From Comamonadaceae bacterium (GTDB lineage: Bacteria > Pseudomonadota > Gammaproteobacteria > Burkholderiales > Burkholderiaceae_C): 51,406 bases of DNA. The position numbers were made by a program, and so were the translations under genes. The DNA is taken from NCBI GenBank assembly GCA_947476285.1, contig CANJPU010000034.1, positions 1 to 51,406 of the forward strand, given 5' to 3'. Shown piece after piece: positions 28,543-36,763 of this stretch (within the stretch, counting starts at the first letter, position 1; every line of letters begins with the position of its first letter). The notes below the pieces were generated by a model, which saw nothing but the letters and a program-made list of their open reading frames with translations, was not told the DNA's origin and did no database searches.

Positions 28543-29061
28543 ATGCCTACCGCTGCCACACTGAATAAATCACCTGCGCGACGCTACGACCCGCTGGCGC
28601 CTTTGGCAAACGCAATAGGGGCAATGACTGGAGCCATGTCCGAACAGGTTGCCAGCGCACTGCACCAGATTCTCGAGGCCACTACGGTGCAAAGCCGTAG
28701 CGCTCGCTTGCAGTTGATTCGCCACTTGGTGGACATTGAAAGCCAGACAGTCGGTATCAAGATGCACAAGCCGATTGCCTGCCCCGATGACCTTATCAGC
28801 ACCGCGAAGGCTGCGCAATTATTGGGTTACAGCCGCCCCTACGTCGCCATGTTGATTGACCAGAGGAAGCTCAAGGGCGCCACGGTTTCCGCTGGTGGTC
28901 ATCGGCGGGTTTCCCGCGCCGCCGTGCTGGACTGGAAAGCAAAACATCAAGTAACTGACAAAACCACTAACCTGCGTACCGAGAGTCAACAAGCCGGCGC
29001 CTACAAGAGTAGTGAAGCGGATGTGGTGCGGCGGGTCGAGGCGCTTTCCAAAAATCGATAA
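28543..29061 (+). CDS. Excisionase-family (HTH_17) antitoxin
   Basis: The protein has 172 residues from the ATG at 28543. A longer frame reaches back through the GST gene in another phase and is not real. The C-terminal half carries a MerR/excisionase-type DNA-binding domain: ISTAKAAQLLGYSRPYVAMLIDQRKLKGA followed by GGHRRVSRAAVLDW. The N-terminal half is helical. The PIN-domain gene starts 9 bp after its stop. An excisionase-family protein followed by a PIN protein is a known toxin-antitoxin layout; the repeats upstream suggest autoregulation. Confidence 0.82.
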   Translation: MPTAATLNKSPARRYDPLAPLANAIGAMTGAMSEQVASALHQILEATTVQSRSARLQLIRHLVDIESQTVGIKMHKPIACPDDLISTAKAAQLLGYSRPYVAMLIDQRKLKGATVSAGGHRRVSRAAVLDWKAKHQVTDKTTNLRTESQQAGAYKSSEADVVRRVEALSKNR

Positions 29062-29070
29062 CTGGCAGCG

Positions 29071-29706
29071 ATGGAACGTCACCCACTCTCCCCGGGTGGC
29101 AGCACCCTGCTTATTTTGGATGCTTGCGTACTGCTGCCGTCGCGCTTGTCGGATGTGCTGTTTGACTTGATGCTCGAAGGCCTCTACTTTGCGTATTGGA
29201 CAGGCGACGTCGAAGCCGAGTTCCTGCGCAACTGGCCGCAGGTGCATCCCGACGCATCGAAGTCAGGTAGCAAGCGACTCAAGGCGTTTCAACGGGCCAC
29301 CAACAATGGGCATCTGATTGCAGGCTATGACGACCCTGCGTTCATGTCCCGCGTTCCCGCTCGGGTGCATGAAAACGACCGGCATCTGATCGCCGCCGCA
29401 CTGGTGATGCAGAACGCAATTGACGAAGAAGATGAACCGGCGCGGCACAAGATCATCATCGTTACTGACAACACCAAGCATCTGGCCGTCACCGACACCC
29501 GCAAGCTTGGCATCGAAGTCATAAAAGCCGGCGCGTTCTTGGACCGGCTGTTTGAGGCAGCGCCAACCAGAACCAGTTGGGCGATCGCAAAGTCGATCAG
29601 TGACTTGAAAAACCCACCGTACACCAAAGCGCAACTGGCCGCCGCGCTGCGCCTTCATGGCGCCAAAGCGACGGCATCCGCTCTTGCCAAAAATGCAGGC
29701 CCGTGA
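29071..29706 (+). CDS. PIN-domain toxin
   Basis: This 211-residue protein has a PIN nuclease domain: the first acidic residue in LLILDACVLLPSRL, further acidic residues in GDVEAEFLRNW, NDRHLIAAALVM, and VTDNTKHL. These could bind the metal for ribonuclease cleavage, usually of tRNA or mRNA in this family. The C-terminal 50 residues (PYTKAQLAAALRLHGAKATASAL) may bind the antitoxin. It follows the antitoxin gene by 9 bp. The cleavage target is unknown. Confidence 0.82.
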   Translation: MERHPLSPGGSTLLILDACVLLPSRLSDVLFDLMLEGLYFAYWTGDVEAEFLRNWPQVHPDASKSGSKRLKAFQRATNNGHLIAGYDDPAFMSRVPARVHENDRHLIAAALVMQNAIDEEDEPARHKIIIVTDNTKHLAVTDTRKLGIEVIKAGAFLDRLFEAAPTRTSWAIAKSISDLKNPPYTKAQLAAALRLHGAKATASALAKNAGP

Positions 29707-29739
29707 AACATTCCGGATCCAAGGCCCAGAACCAACGCC

Positions 29740-30363
29740 TCAGGGCCGGTTCATCCTGAAGAGATTGTCCGGCCCGATCTCGAAATAATCGGCCGGCCCG
29801 CCGCCGCGCGCCACATGTCCGGCGGCTGCCGTGTCGTAGATGCCGTCGACCAATGTGGAGCGGCGCAGGTGCACGCCTACCACCTCCCCCAGCACCAGCC
29901 AGCTTCCAACCTCGGCGCCGCTCACATTGAGCAGTGGCACAAGCTGCGTGAGGCGACATTCGAAGGAGACTGCGCTCTCGCCCACCCGAGGTGGTTTGAT
30001 CAGGCGGGATGCGACAGGCGTCACCCCGGCCAGGGCAAATTCGTCGACTTCCGGACCGACGGCAGCCGAGGTCTCGTTCATTGCCTTGGCCAGGGTCTTG
30101 TCGACCAGGTTCCAGACAAACTCACGGGTGCGCTCGATGTTGCGCACCGTGTCCTTGTAGCCTACGCTTGAAAAGCCGACGATGGGCGGGACATAGTTGA
30201 AAGCATTGAAGAAACTATAGGGCGCCAGATTGAGGATGCCGTCCTCGCTGATGGTTGATATCCAGCCGATCGGCCTCGGCGCGACGATGGCGTTGAGCGG
30301 GTTGTGCCGCAGGCCGTGGCCTTTGGCCGGCTCATAAAAATAGATGTCGTCTTCACTGCTCAC
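29740..30363 (-). CDS. Flavin reductase domain protein
   Basis: The 207-residue product (GTG start at 30363, EDDIYFYEPAKGHGLRHNPLN...) has the flavin-reductase-like FMN-binding split barrel: IVAPRPIGWIST, NLAPYSFFNAFNYVPPIVGFSS and DTVRNIERTREFVWNL. A longer start at 30462 would overlap the upstream Bug gene; GTG at 30363 leaves 25 bp and has AAGGAA about 10 nt before it. It is the last gene of the leftward operon and might supply reduced flavin or be an isomerase/decarboxylase-like flavoprotein; the family includes both. Confidence 0.82.
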   Translation of the reverse strand: MSSEDDIYFYEPAKGHGLRHNPLNAIVAPRPIGWISTISEDGILNLAPYSFFNAFNYVPPIVGFSSVGYKDTVRNIERTREFVWNLVDKTLAKAMNETSAAVGPEVDEFALAGVTPVASRLIKPPRVGESAVSFECRLTQLVPLLNVSGAEVGSWLVLGEVVGVHLRRSTLVDGIYDTAAAGHVARGGGPADYFEIGPDNLFRMNRP

Positions 30364-30388
30364 GGGTTCGGGTTCCTTCAATCCAGGT

Positions 30389-31342
30389 TCAACGCTTCTG
30401 AATACCTGCAGCCTTGCTGATCGCCTCAAAGCGTGCAATGTCCTCGGTGAGAAAAGCAGCAAGCTGCGCGGGTGTGAAGGGCATGGTTTCCAGCCCCAAC
30501 CCGTCGAACTGCTTCTTTACTTCCGCCATGTTCATGATCTTGGCCACTTCGCTGTTGAGCCGGTTGATGACCGCCTGTGGTGTGCCAGCCGGTGCGAACA
30601 AACCCGTCCAGCCGACGATCTGAAAATCCTTGTAGCCCGCCTCGATCATAGTGGGCGCGCTGGGCATGGCCGTGGCGCGCGTCGGGCTGAGCACCGCCAG
30701 CGCCTTCATGCGACCGCCCTGCACGTTGGCCACTTGGGTGGAAAGTCCGGCACTGAGAATATCCACCCGCCCGGCCATGACATCGATGGCCGCCTCGGAG
30801 GGCCCTTTGTAGGTGATGCCCACCAAGCTGATGCCAGCCTTTTGCTTGAGCGCCTCCATGGACAACTCCAGTAGCCCGCCCGAGGCCGCATAGCTGTGCT
30901 TGTTGGGCGATGCCTTGGCCAGCGCCACAAACTCCTGGATGGTGTTGGCCGGAAAATCCTTGCCAACCACCAGCGCAATTGGCGCGCTGCTGAGCATGGC
31001 CACAGGGGCAAAATCTTTGACCGGGTCATAGGGCAATGACTTGGACAGCGCCAGCGCCGCAGACATGGCCGAACCGGGCGCCACCACCAGGGTGTAACCG
31101 TCTGCCCGGCTCTTGGCGGTGAACTGCATGGCCACCGCGCCATTGGCCCCGGCGCGGTTCTCCACCACCACCGACTGTCCGAGCAAAGGGCCAAGTCTTT
31201 CGGCGACCACGCGCGCGGTGATGTCCGCGGTGGAGCCCGCGGTGTAGGGCACGATGATGTGCACCGTGCGGTTGGGATAGTCCTGCGCAAAGGCGGCCGC
31301 TGAAAGCGCTGCCATCACAAATGCAATTGCGATTTTTCTCAT
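30389..31342 (-). CDS. Bug-family tricarboxylate-type substrate-binding protein
   Basis: The 317-residue protein has a signal peptide (MRKIAIAFVMAALSAAAFAQ) and the Bug/TctC fold: YPNRTVHIIVPYTAGSTADITAR, VVENRAGANGAVA, KSRADGYTLVVAP and FAPAGTPQAVINRL. AGGAGAT precedes the ATG. Bug proteins are periplasmic receptors, originally for tricarboxylates, but many have no cognate TctA/TctB; none is visible here. It belongs to the leftward operon with a TauD-type dioxygenase immediately upstream. Confidence 0.93.
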   Translation of the reverse strand: MRKIAIAFVMAALSAAAFAQDYPNRTVHIIVPYTAGSTADITARVVAERLGPLLGQSVVVENRAGANGAVAMQFTAKSRADGYTLVVAPGSAMSAALALSKSLPYDPVKDFAPVAMLSSAPIALVVGKDFPANTIQEFVALAKASPNKHSYAASGGLLELSMEALKQKAGISLVGITYKGPSEAAIDVMAGRVDILSAGLSTQVANVQGGRMKALAVLSPTRATAMPSAPTMIEAGYKDFQIVGWTGLFAPAGTPQAVINRLNSEVAKIMNMAEVKKQFDGLGLETMPFTPAQLAAFLTEDIARFEAISKAAGIQKR

Positions 31343-31375
31343 GTGATCTCCTGTCTGGTTCTTCTCGTCTAGGGC

Positions 31376-32269
31376 TCAGTGTTGCGCTTTCGCCTGCTCG
31401 TAAGCCGCCTTGTCCCCGCCAATCACCACCCGGTGCAATAAGCGGCGCTCGGTGAGTGACTGGTAATCGAAGCCGCCCGCGCGGTGCAAGGTGGCGCGGT
31501 TGTCCCACATCACCAAGTCCTTCAGGCGCCACTTGTGGGTGTACACCCGCTCGGGTGCGGTGGCCACGCTCAGCAGTTCATTGAGCAGGTTGCGGCTGTC
31601 TGGCTCCGGCAGGCCATCGACGTTGCGCGCCGAGGCACTCAGAAAGAGAAGCTTGCGCCCGGTGCTTGGATGGCGTTGCACCAGTCGGTGTGCGATGGGC
31701 GGCGTGCTCGCGCGCTCGGCGTCAGTCATGGGCGGGCGCCCTGGTGTGAGCGCGCGCTGATACTCCCAGCTGTGGATCGCGCTCAAAGGCTCCACCCGCT
31801 CGCGCAGCTCAGGCGGCAGCGCATCGTAAGACGCATGCATGCTGGTGAAGTGTGTGTCGCCGCCCTGGGTGGGAATCTCGATCGCATGCAGGAAGGTGAT
31901 GTACGAGGGCACGGCCCGGTATGAGCTGTCCGAATGCCAGTTCTCGGCAAGCGACAGCCTGGCCATGTGCGGCCCGGGCCCGGTGGGCTGATTGTCCGCA
32001 TTGAGGTTGGTCAGCCGCAGCACCTGCGGCACCTTGCCGGTGGTGGTGTTGGGGTCAGGAAAAATCTCCGGCTCGCCGAAATGCCGGGCAAAAGCCAGCA
32101 GGCTTTCCTGGTCCAGGTTCTGATCGCGCAAGAGCAGCATTTGGTGCTTGTCCAGCGCCTGCCTGATCTGAGCGAATCCGTCGGCAGAAAGCGGCTGGGA
32201 AAGATCCACGCCGCGCACCTCAGCGCCAACCACGGAGTGAATCGGCTTGATGCTGATCTGCAGTGTCAT
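31376..32269 (-). CDS. TauD/TfdA-family 2-oxoglutarate-dependent dioxygenase
   Basis: This 297-residue Fe(II)/2-oxoglutarate enzyme has the facial triad H112-x-D114 (ENWHSDSSY) and distal H262 (ATLHRAGGF), with the 2-oxoglutarate-binding arginine in ERRLLHRV. The N-terminal motif HSVVGAEVRGVDL is typical of the TauD/TfdA family, whose members hydroxylate sulfonates, aryloxyacetates and other carboxylates. AGGAGGAG is 8 nt before the ATG. It lies between a Bug gene and an enolase-superfamily gene. The substrate cannot be read from sequence. Confidence 0.92.
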   Translation of the reverse strand: MTLQISIKPIHSVVGAEVRGVDLSQPLSADGFAQIRQALDKHQMLLLRDQNLDQESLLAFARHFGEPEIFPDPNTTTGKVPQVLRLTNLNADNQPTGPGPHMARLSLAENWHSDSSYRAVPSYITFLHAIEIPTQGGDTHFTSMHASYDALPPELRERVEPLSAIHSWEYQRALTPGRPPMTDAERASTPPIAHRLVQRHPSTGRKLLFLSASARNVDGLPEPDSRNLLNELLSVATAPERVYTHKWRLKDLVMWDNRATLHRAGGFDYQSLTERRLLHRVVIGGDKAAYEQAKAQH

Positions 32270-32296
32270 CTTGCGTGCTCCTCCTATGCTCCGTGT

Positions 32297-33469
32297 TTAG
32301 CAGACACGGTACTTCTCGATCGCATCGCGATTGATCTCAACGCCAAGGCCCGGGCCATCGGGCAAGATCACATGGCTGCGATCCAGTGCGATGGGCGTCA
32401 CCAGCATGTCATCGCGCAGCGGGTTGTCGGCGCCCACGTCGTATTCCAGAAATGAAGGATTGGCCGGATGATCGGTATGCGGCCAGCCAGGCAGGGATGC
32501 GCCGTAATGGCAGCCCACAGCCATACCCAGCGCGCTGCCCCACACATGCGGCGCCACCCGCAGATTGTTCAGTTGTGCCAGGAAGGCAATGCGTCGCGCC
32601 TCGGTCAGACCGCCGGTATAGGCAATCGAGGGCTGCAGGATGTCGATGCAGCGCTTGTCGATCAGTGTCTTGAATTCCTGCGCGGTGTAGTGCGCCTCAC
32701 CGGCCGACAGCGGCACCGGCGAACGGGCGCGCAGTTCGGCATAGCCGTTCAGGTCCCAGGGTGGCAGCGGTTCTTCTACCCAGTGAATTTGATGATGCTG
32801 CATGGCGCGAATCGATTCCAGCGCCACATCGCCCGTGTAGGCTGCATTCATGTCCACGATCAGGAGGATGTCAGGGCCGAGAATCTCGCGTGCCAGACCC
32901 ACACGCTGCAGATCGCTCTTGACGCCACGCCCGATCTTGATCTTCGCGCCCAGAAAATCAAGCTTGCGCACCTTCTCCAGCATGTCCTCGTAGCGGTTGT
33001 CCGGGTCATCCGAAAAATATCCGGTGGACGCATACACCGGCAGGCGGGTGGACGAGCAGCCACCCATCAGGTCGCACACCCGCAGCCCCAGCGTCTTGCC
33101 AATCGCGTCGAGCAGGGCCACGTCGATACCCGACAGGCATCCAGTGAGCGCGTTTTGCACGCCCGAGTGATACATCTTGTTGGAGATGAAGGCCTGGATC
33201 TGCTGGAAGTCATAGACCGATCGGCCAATGAAATACGGTGCCAGTGTCTTGAGGTACTCGCGCGCCACCATCGGGCTGCCGGCGGCCTCGCCCATGCCAG
33301 TCACCCCCTCGTCGGTCTCAACATGCACCACCGATGAACGCGGCGCAAACCCCATGGCTCTGGCGTTGCCATACGACTTGCCCGGCAGCGGGCCGTATTG
33401 ATAGCCCGACAGGCTCAGTGACTTGATGACAGGCGTCCTGCGCAGACCGGCAGGCGATGGATGGCTCAT
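32297..33469 (-). CDS. Enolase-superfamily enzyme (mandelate racemase/muconate lactonizing-like)
   Basis: The product has 390 residues, start ATG at 33469 with AAGGAAA before it; a much longer upstream frame crosses the next gene in another phase and is rejected. The barrel carries the K176-x-K178 pair (GAKIKIG), metal ligands D206 (VDMN), E232 (WVEEPLPPWD) and E258 (SAGEAH), D276 and H308 (APHVWGS). This is the acid-sugar/dehydratase type pattern. Its partner, the mandelate racemase-like gene, is 32 bp upstream on the same strand. Possible roles are racemase or dehydratase of a hydroxy acid. Confidence 0.88.
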   Translation of the reverse strand: MSHPSPAGLRRTPVIKSLSLSGYQYGPLPGKSYGNARAMGFAPRSSVVHVETDEGVTGMGEAAGSPMVAREYLKTLAPYFIGRSVYDFQQIQAFISNKMYHSGVQNALTGCLSGIDVALLDAIGKTLGLRVCDLMGGCSSTRLPVYASTGYFSDDPDNRYEDMLEKVRKLDFLGAKIKIGRGVKSDLQRVGLAREILGPDILLIVDMNAAYTGDVALESIRAMQHHQIHWVEEPLPPWDLNGYAELRARSPVPLSAGEAHYTAQEFKTLIDKRCIDILQPSIAYTGGLTEARRIAFLAQLNNLRVAPHVWGSALGMAVGCHYGASLPGWPHTDHPANPSFLEYDVGADNPLRDDMLVTPIALDRSHVILPDGPGLGVEINRDAIEKYRVC

Positions 33470-33501
33470 GGGTTTCCTTGGGCTTGCATGATGCGAACGT
33501 G

Positions 33502-34590
33502 TCACTCGACCAGAAAGCGAGCGATGATCTCTTCGTTCCACTCGATTCCGAAACCCGGCGCGCTGCTTGCGGTGTAGCTTCCACCACTGGGTGCAATCGG
33601 GTTTTGAAACACCGCGTCGGCCATGCCCACATGCTCCAGCCAATGGCCTGTGCCCAGCGCCGGCATCAGATGCGAGCAGACCTCCGGGAAAGAATGCGCC
33701 GACACCGGCACACCATAGCTCTCGGCCAGCGTGGCCGCCTTGAGCCAGTGGCCCACGCCGCCGATCTTCACCAGATCGGGCATGACGTAGTCGGACGCAC
33801 CGGCGCGCAGGCTGTCGGCTGCGTCGGCAAGACTCAGCCAGTTCTCGCCAAGCTGTATTGGGGTGAGCGCAGCCTGGGCGAGTTGGGCATGGCCGGCATA
33901 GTCGCGCGCGTGGGTGGGCTCCTCGATCCACCGCAGGCCTTCGCCATCGATCGCACTGATGCGCTCGGTGGCGGCTGGCACTGACAGGATCTGGTTGTAA
34001 TCGCCCATCAAAGGAAACCCTGCGCCCGCCGCGTCGCGCACCGCGGTGATGAGTTCGATATCCTGGCGCAGCGTCGGGTGGCCCAGCTTGAGCTTGAGGC
34101 CGCCATAGCCCTCGGCGATGGCCTGGTGGGCCAGCTCTGCGGCCTTGCCTGGGCTCATGGCCACGATGGTCTTGTAGATGGGAAACGCCCGCGGCGCCGA
34201 CCCCAGTAAATTGGCCACCGGCAAACCGGCCACCTTGCCCAGCGCGTCCCATGCCGCGATCTCGATCAAGGCAATGGCTGTGGCCATGAAGCCCTGCACA
34301 CCGATCAGGCGCATGCGCGAGCGCAGCTTGCGGTCCAGATCCGCCGGACTCAATGCGTCGCCTTCGATCAACTTGCCCAGGTCGTTCAAGAGCGATGCCA
34401 AAGGCTTGAGCACCATCGGCATGAAGCAGCCCACGTAGCTGTGGCCGGTGACGCCGGCATCGGTGTTCACGTCCAGCAAAATCACTGGCCAGGTGGTGAA
34501 CGAGCCCGACGCGGTCTCCAGCGGCTGGCGCACGTCCAGGTGCACCGCCCGCACCCGCAGGCCTGTCACTTTGGCTTGGCTGGTTTTCAT
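33502..34590 (-). CDS. Mandelate racemase-like enolase-superfamily enzyme
   Basis: The 362-residue protein keeps every catalytic residue of Pseudomonas mandelate racemase, shifted by exactly two positions: K166 and K168 (KLKLG), metal ligands D197 (GDYNQ), E223 (WIEEPT) and E249 (LGENW), D272 (PDLVKIGGV), H299 (SAHSF) and E319 (GHWLE). Whole stretches such as WIEEPTHARDY and PDLVKIGGVGHW parallel that enzyme. Its activity is probably 1,1-proton transfer on an alpha-hydroxy acid, though mandelate itself is unproven. The ATG lies 1 bp after the upstream dioxygenase stop (TGACATG), so translation is coupled. Confidence 0.9.
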   Translation of the reverse strand: MKTSQAKVTGLRVRAVHLDVRQPLETASGSFTTWPVILLDVNTDAGVTGHSYVGCFMPMVLKPLASLLNDLGKLIEGDALSPADLDRKLRSRMRLIGVQGFMATAIALIEIAAWDALGKVAGLPVANLLGSAPRAFPIYKTIVAMSPGKAAELAHQAIAEGYGGLKLKLGHPTLRQDIELITAVRDAAGAGFPLMGDYNQILSVPAATERISAIDGEGLRWIEEPTHARDYAGHAQLAQAALTPIQLGENWLSLADAADSLRAGASDYVMPDLVKIGGVGHWLKAATLAESYGVPVSAHSFPEVCSHLMPALGTGHWLEHVGMADAVFQNPIAPSGGSYTASSAPGFGIEWNEEIIARFLVE

Positions 34591-34591
34591 G

Positions 34592-35476
34592 TCATGCCGC
34601 CTGCGCAAGGGTGGGCGCACTCAGTGTGGTGCGATGCATCAGCCGGCGCTGCGGCCATTCAAAATCACCCGTGGCGCGGTGCACCGCCGAGTAGTTGTCC
34701 CACATCAGCACATCGCCAACCCGCCAGCGGTGGCGGTACACCGCCTCTGGCCGCACGATGTGTGCGAGCAATTCGTCAAGCAAGGCCCGGGACTCGCCCG
34801 GCTCCATGCCCACGATGTGGCTGATGACGCCTTCGACCACATAAAGGCACTTGCGCCCGGTGCGGGGATGCCGGCGCACCAGCCGGTGGGTGATCTGCCG
34901 GTCCTGGATGTCCTTGCGCGCTTCCATGATTTCCTTGGTGTGGATGTCCTTCACCGTGTCGTGGCCTACGAACTGTGCGTAAAGCTTGGAGCTGAACACC
35001 GCGCTGAGATTCTCGATGCGATCTTTCATCTCTTGCGACAAAGTGTCGTAGGCGTGGGCGGTGCTGGCCAGACAGGTATCGCCCACGGGCTCCTCGCCAC
35101 GGTGTGGCACCTCCAGCGCATACAGCATCGAGCCACGTGGTGGCGTGTCGCTCACCCACATGTCGCTGTGCCAGTAGCGGCCCGCATCGCTCATGCCGAT
35201 CGGCTGGCCGTTCTCGATGATGTTGGACAGCACGAACACCTCGGGCAGCTCCTTCATGTTGAAGCGCTCCAGCACAAAGCGGTCCAGCGGCCCGAAACGC
35301 CTGCTGAAATCGACCTGCTGCTGCGGCGTGAGGCTCTGCCCGCGTATCACGATGGAGCCATAGGTGTCGAATGTCTTCTCGATCTGCGCAAAAGTGTCGT
35401 CGTCCAGCTTGCGCAGATCGACGCCGGCAATCTCGTGCCCCAGAGGCGCCGATGTGAAGTGGATGTCCAGTGCCAT
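34592..35476 (-). CDS. TauD/TfdA-family 2-oxoglutarate-dependent dioxygenase
   Basis: This 294-residue dioxygenase has H103-x-D105 (YWHSDMW) and H266 (SAVHRATGDF) as the iron triad and an arginine in PQRRLMHRT for 2-oxoglutarate. It differs widely from the TauD-type enzyme at 31376-32269, so the two are not a recent duplication. AGAGGA precedes the ATG. It is translationally coupled to the mandelate racemase-like gene and follows a Bug gene by 36 bp. Confidence 0.92.
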   Translation of the reverse strand: MALDIHFTSAPLGHEIAGVDLRKLDDDTFAQIEKTFDTYGSIVIRGQSLTPQQQVDFSRRFGPLDRFVLERFNMKELPEVFVLSNIIENGQPIGMSDAGRYWHSDMWVSDTPPRGSMLYALEVPHRGEEPVGDTCLASTAHAYDTLSQEMKDRIENLSAVFSSKLYAQFVGHDTVKDIHTKEIMEARKDIQDRQITHRLVRRHPRTGRKCLYVVEGVISHIVGMEPGESRALLDELLAHIVRPEAVYRHRWRVGDVLMWDNYSAVHRATGDFEWPQRRLMHRTTLSAPTLAQAA

Positions 35477-35512
35477 GAGAGTCCTCTTTAGACGCTTTGC
35501 AGCCGCGCTGCA

Positions 35513-36511
35513 TTACTGCGCCTTGATGTTGCGCGAAGTGATGAGCTGGCGCATCTTCTGCGACTGCTCGTTGGTGTGCGCCATCAGGCCGGCCGGCGTG
35601 GTCCACGCCAGCTCCACCCCTTGCTTGCTGAAGTTGGCAACCATCTCGGGGTCTTCCAGCGCCTTGCGCATGGCCTGATTGACCCGATCGATCACCGGCT
35701 GGGGAATGCCTTTTGGCCCCACCAGCGCGAACCACAACTGGATGGAAAACTCAGGCATGCCCGCTTCGGCGAAGGTCGGCAGATCGGGGAACACCGGAAA
35801 CCGGCGGGAGGAATTGATCGCCAGCGCGCGCAGCTTGCCATCTTTGACGAATGACATCGACTGGGCCGCATCAAAGAACAGATGCGTGCGCCCGGCGATC
35901 AAATCGGGCATGGCCGCCGACGAACCCTTGTAGGGCACATGCGTCATCTCCACGCCCATCACCTGCGCGAGCAACTCGCCGCTCAAGTGCGCCGTCGATG
36001 CCGGCCCGGCGCTGGCAAACGAGAGCTTGCCGGGGTTGGCCTTGCCGTAGGCCACCAGCTCGCGCAGCGTCTTGGTCGGCAGCTCCGGCGACTGGAACAA
36101 AATCAGTGCGGTCTTGGACACCAGTGTGATTGGCTCGATGTCGCGGGCCACGTCGTAGCCCACGTTCGGGTCCATGTGCGGCAGCGCGGCCAGCACATTG
36201 GAGCCGGCCATGACGTAGGTGTAGCCATCAGGCTTCTGCGACAGCACGTGTTTGAGACCCAGCAGGCCCGCAGCACCGGCGCGGTTCTCAACCACCACCG
36301 AGGTGCCCAGCTCGGCCGAGAGCTTTTGCGCGACGGCTCGCGTCATGATGTCGCTGGGCCCGCCCGCCGTGACGGGCACGACGATGGTGATGGGCTTGCT
36401 CGGAAAAGGTTGGGCCAGCGCGGGCAGAGCCAGCGCTGCGGCGCAGCCCAGCAGAGCTGCCGCGCCCAAGCGCAGAACGCGCGCCGCAGCCTGGTAAAGG
36501 AAAGCATTCAT
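35513..36511 (-). CDS. Bug-family substrate-binding protein
   Basis: The chosen ATG at 36511 (GGAG 8 nt upstream) gives 332 residues with a signal peptide (LGAAALLGCAAALALPALAQ) and the Bug fold: FPSKPITIVVPVTAGGPSDIMTRAV, VVENRAGAAGLLGLKHV, KPDGYTYVMAGSN. It is the first gene of the leftward seven-gene operon and probably the periplasmic receptor for its substrate. No TctA/TctB-like permease is adjacent. Confidence 0.93.
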   Translation of the reverse strand: MNAFLYQAAARVLRLGAAALLGCAAALALPALAQPFPSKPITIVVPVTAGGPSDIMTRAVAQKLSAELGTSVVVENRAGAAGLLGLKHVLSQKPDGYTYVMAGSNVLAALPHMDPNVGYDVARDIEPITLVSKTALILFQSPELPTKTLRELVAYGKANPGKLSFASAGPASTAHLSGELLAQVMGVEMTHVPYKGSSAAMPDLIAGRTHLFFDAAQSMSFVKDGKLRALAINSSRRFPVFPDLPTFAEAGMPEFSIQLWFALVGPKGIPQPVIDRVNQAMRKALEDPEMVANFSKQGVELAWTTPAGLMAHTNEQSQKMRQLITSRNIKAQ

Positions 36512-36763
36512 TGTCTTGTCTCCATCACTGTTTGTTGCCCTTGCCAGGGTGGTGTTCACTGGGAGCATCTTAGGAACTTGCAAGCCGCCGGTCTATGGGG
36601 GAAATCCGACTGGTGGCTGTGCAGATTGCGCCACAATGTCCGCCGCCTCACCGAAACACTGCTGCCGCCACAGTGAAAACCCCCGCGCGAGCACACGCAA
36701 AAGACAATAGCATGCACCCAAGCAGTCAGGTAGCGCAGCACATGCGCAGCGAAAGGCCGATCG
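36512..36763. promoter_or_regulatory. Divergent control region of the left and middle catabolic operons
   Basis: These 252 bp separate the Bug gene start (minus) from the P450 start (plus), so both promoters must lie here. I see a CTTGCAAG palindrome (36577-36584) but no confident -10/-35 pair or long operator. No regulator gene is encoded on either side. Confidence 0.5.

Noticed and set aside
27961..29061. 366-codon version of the antitoxin gene
   Set aside because: The first 190 codons lie out of phase inside the GST gene; the ATG at 28543, after the iterons and -10, is a better start.
32297..34252. 651-codon version of the second enolase-superfamily gene
   Set aside because: The extra 260 codons cross the mandelate racemase-like gene in another phase; the ATG at 33469 has a good ribosome-binding site and fits the family length.
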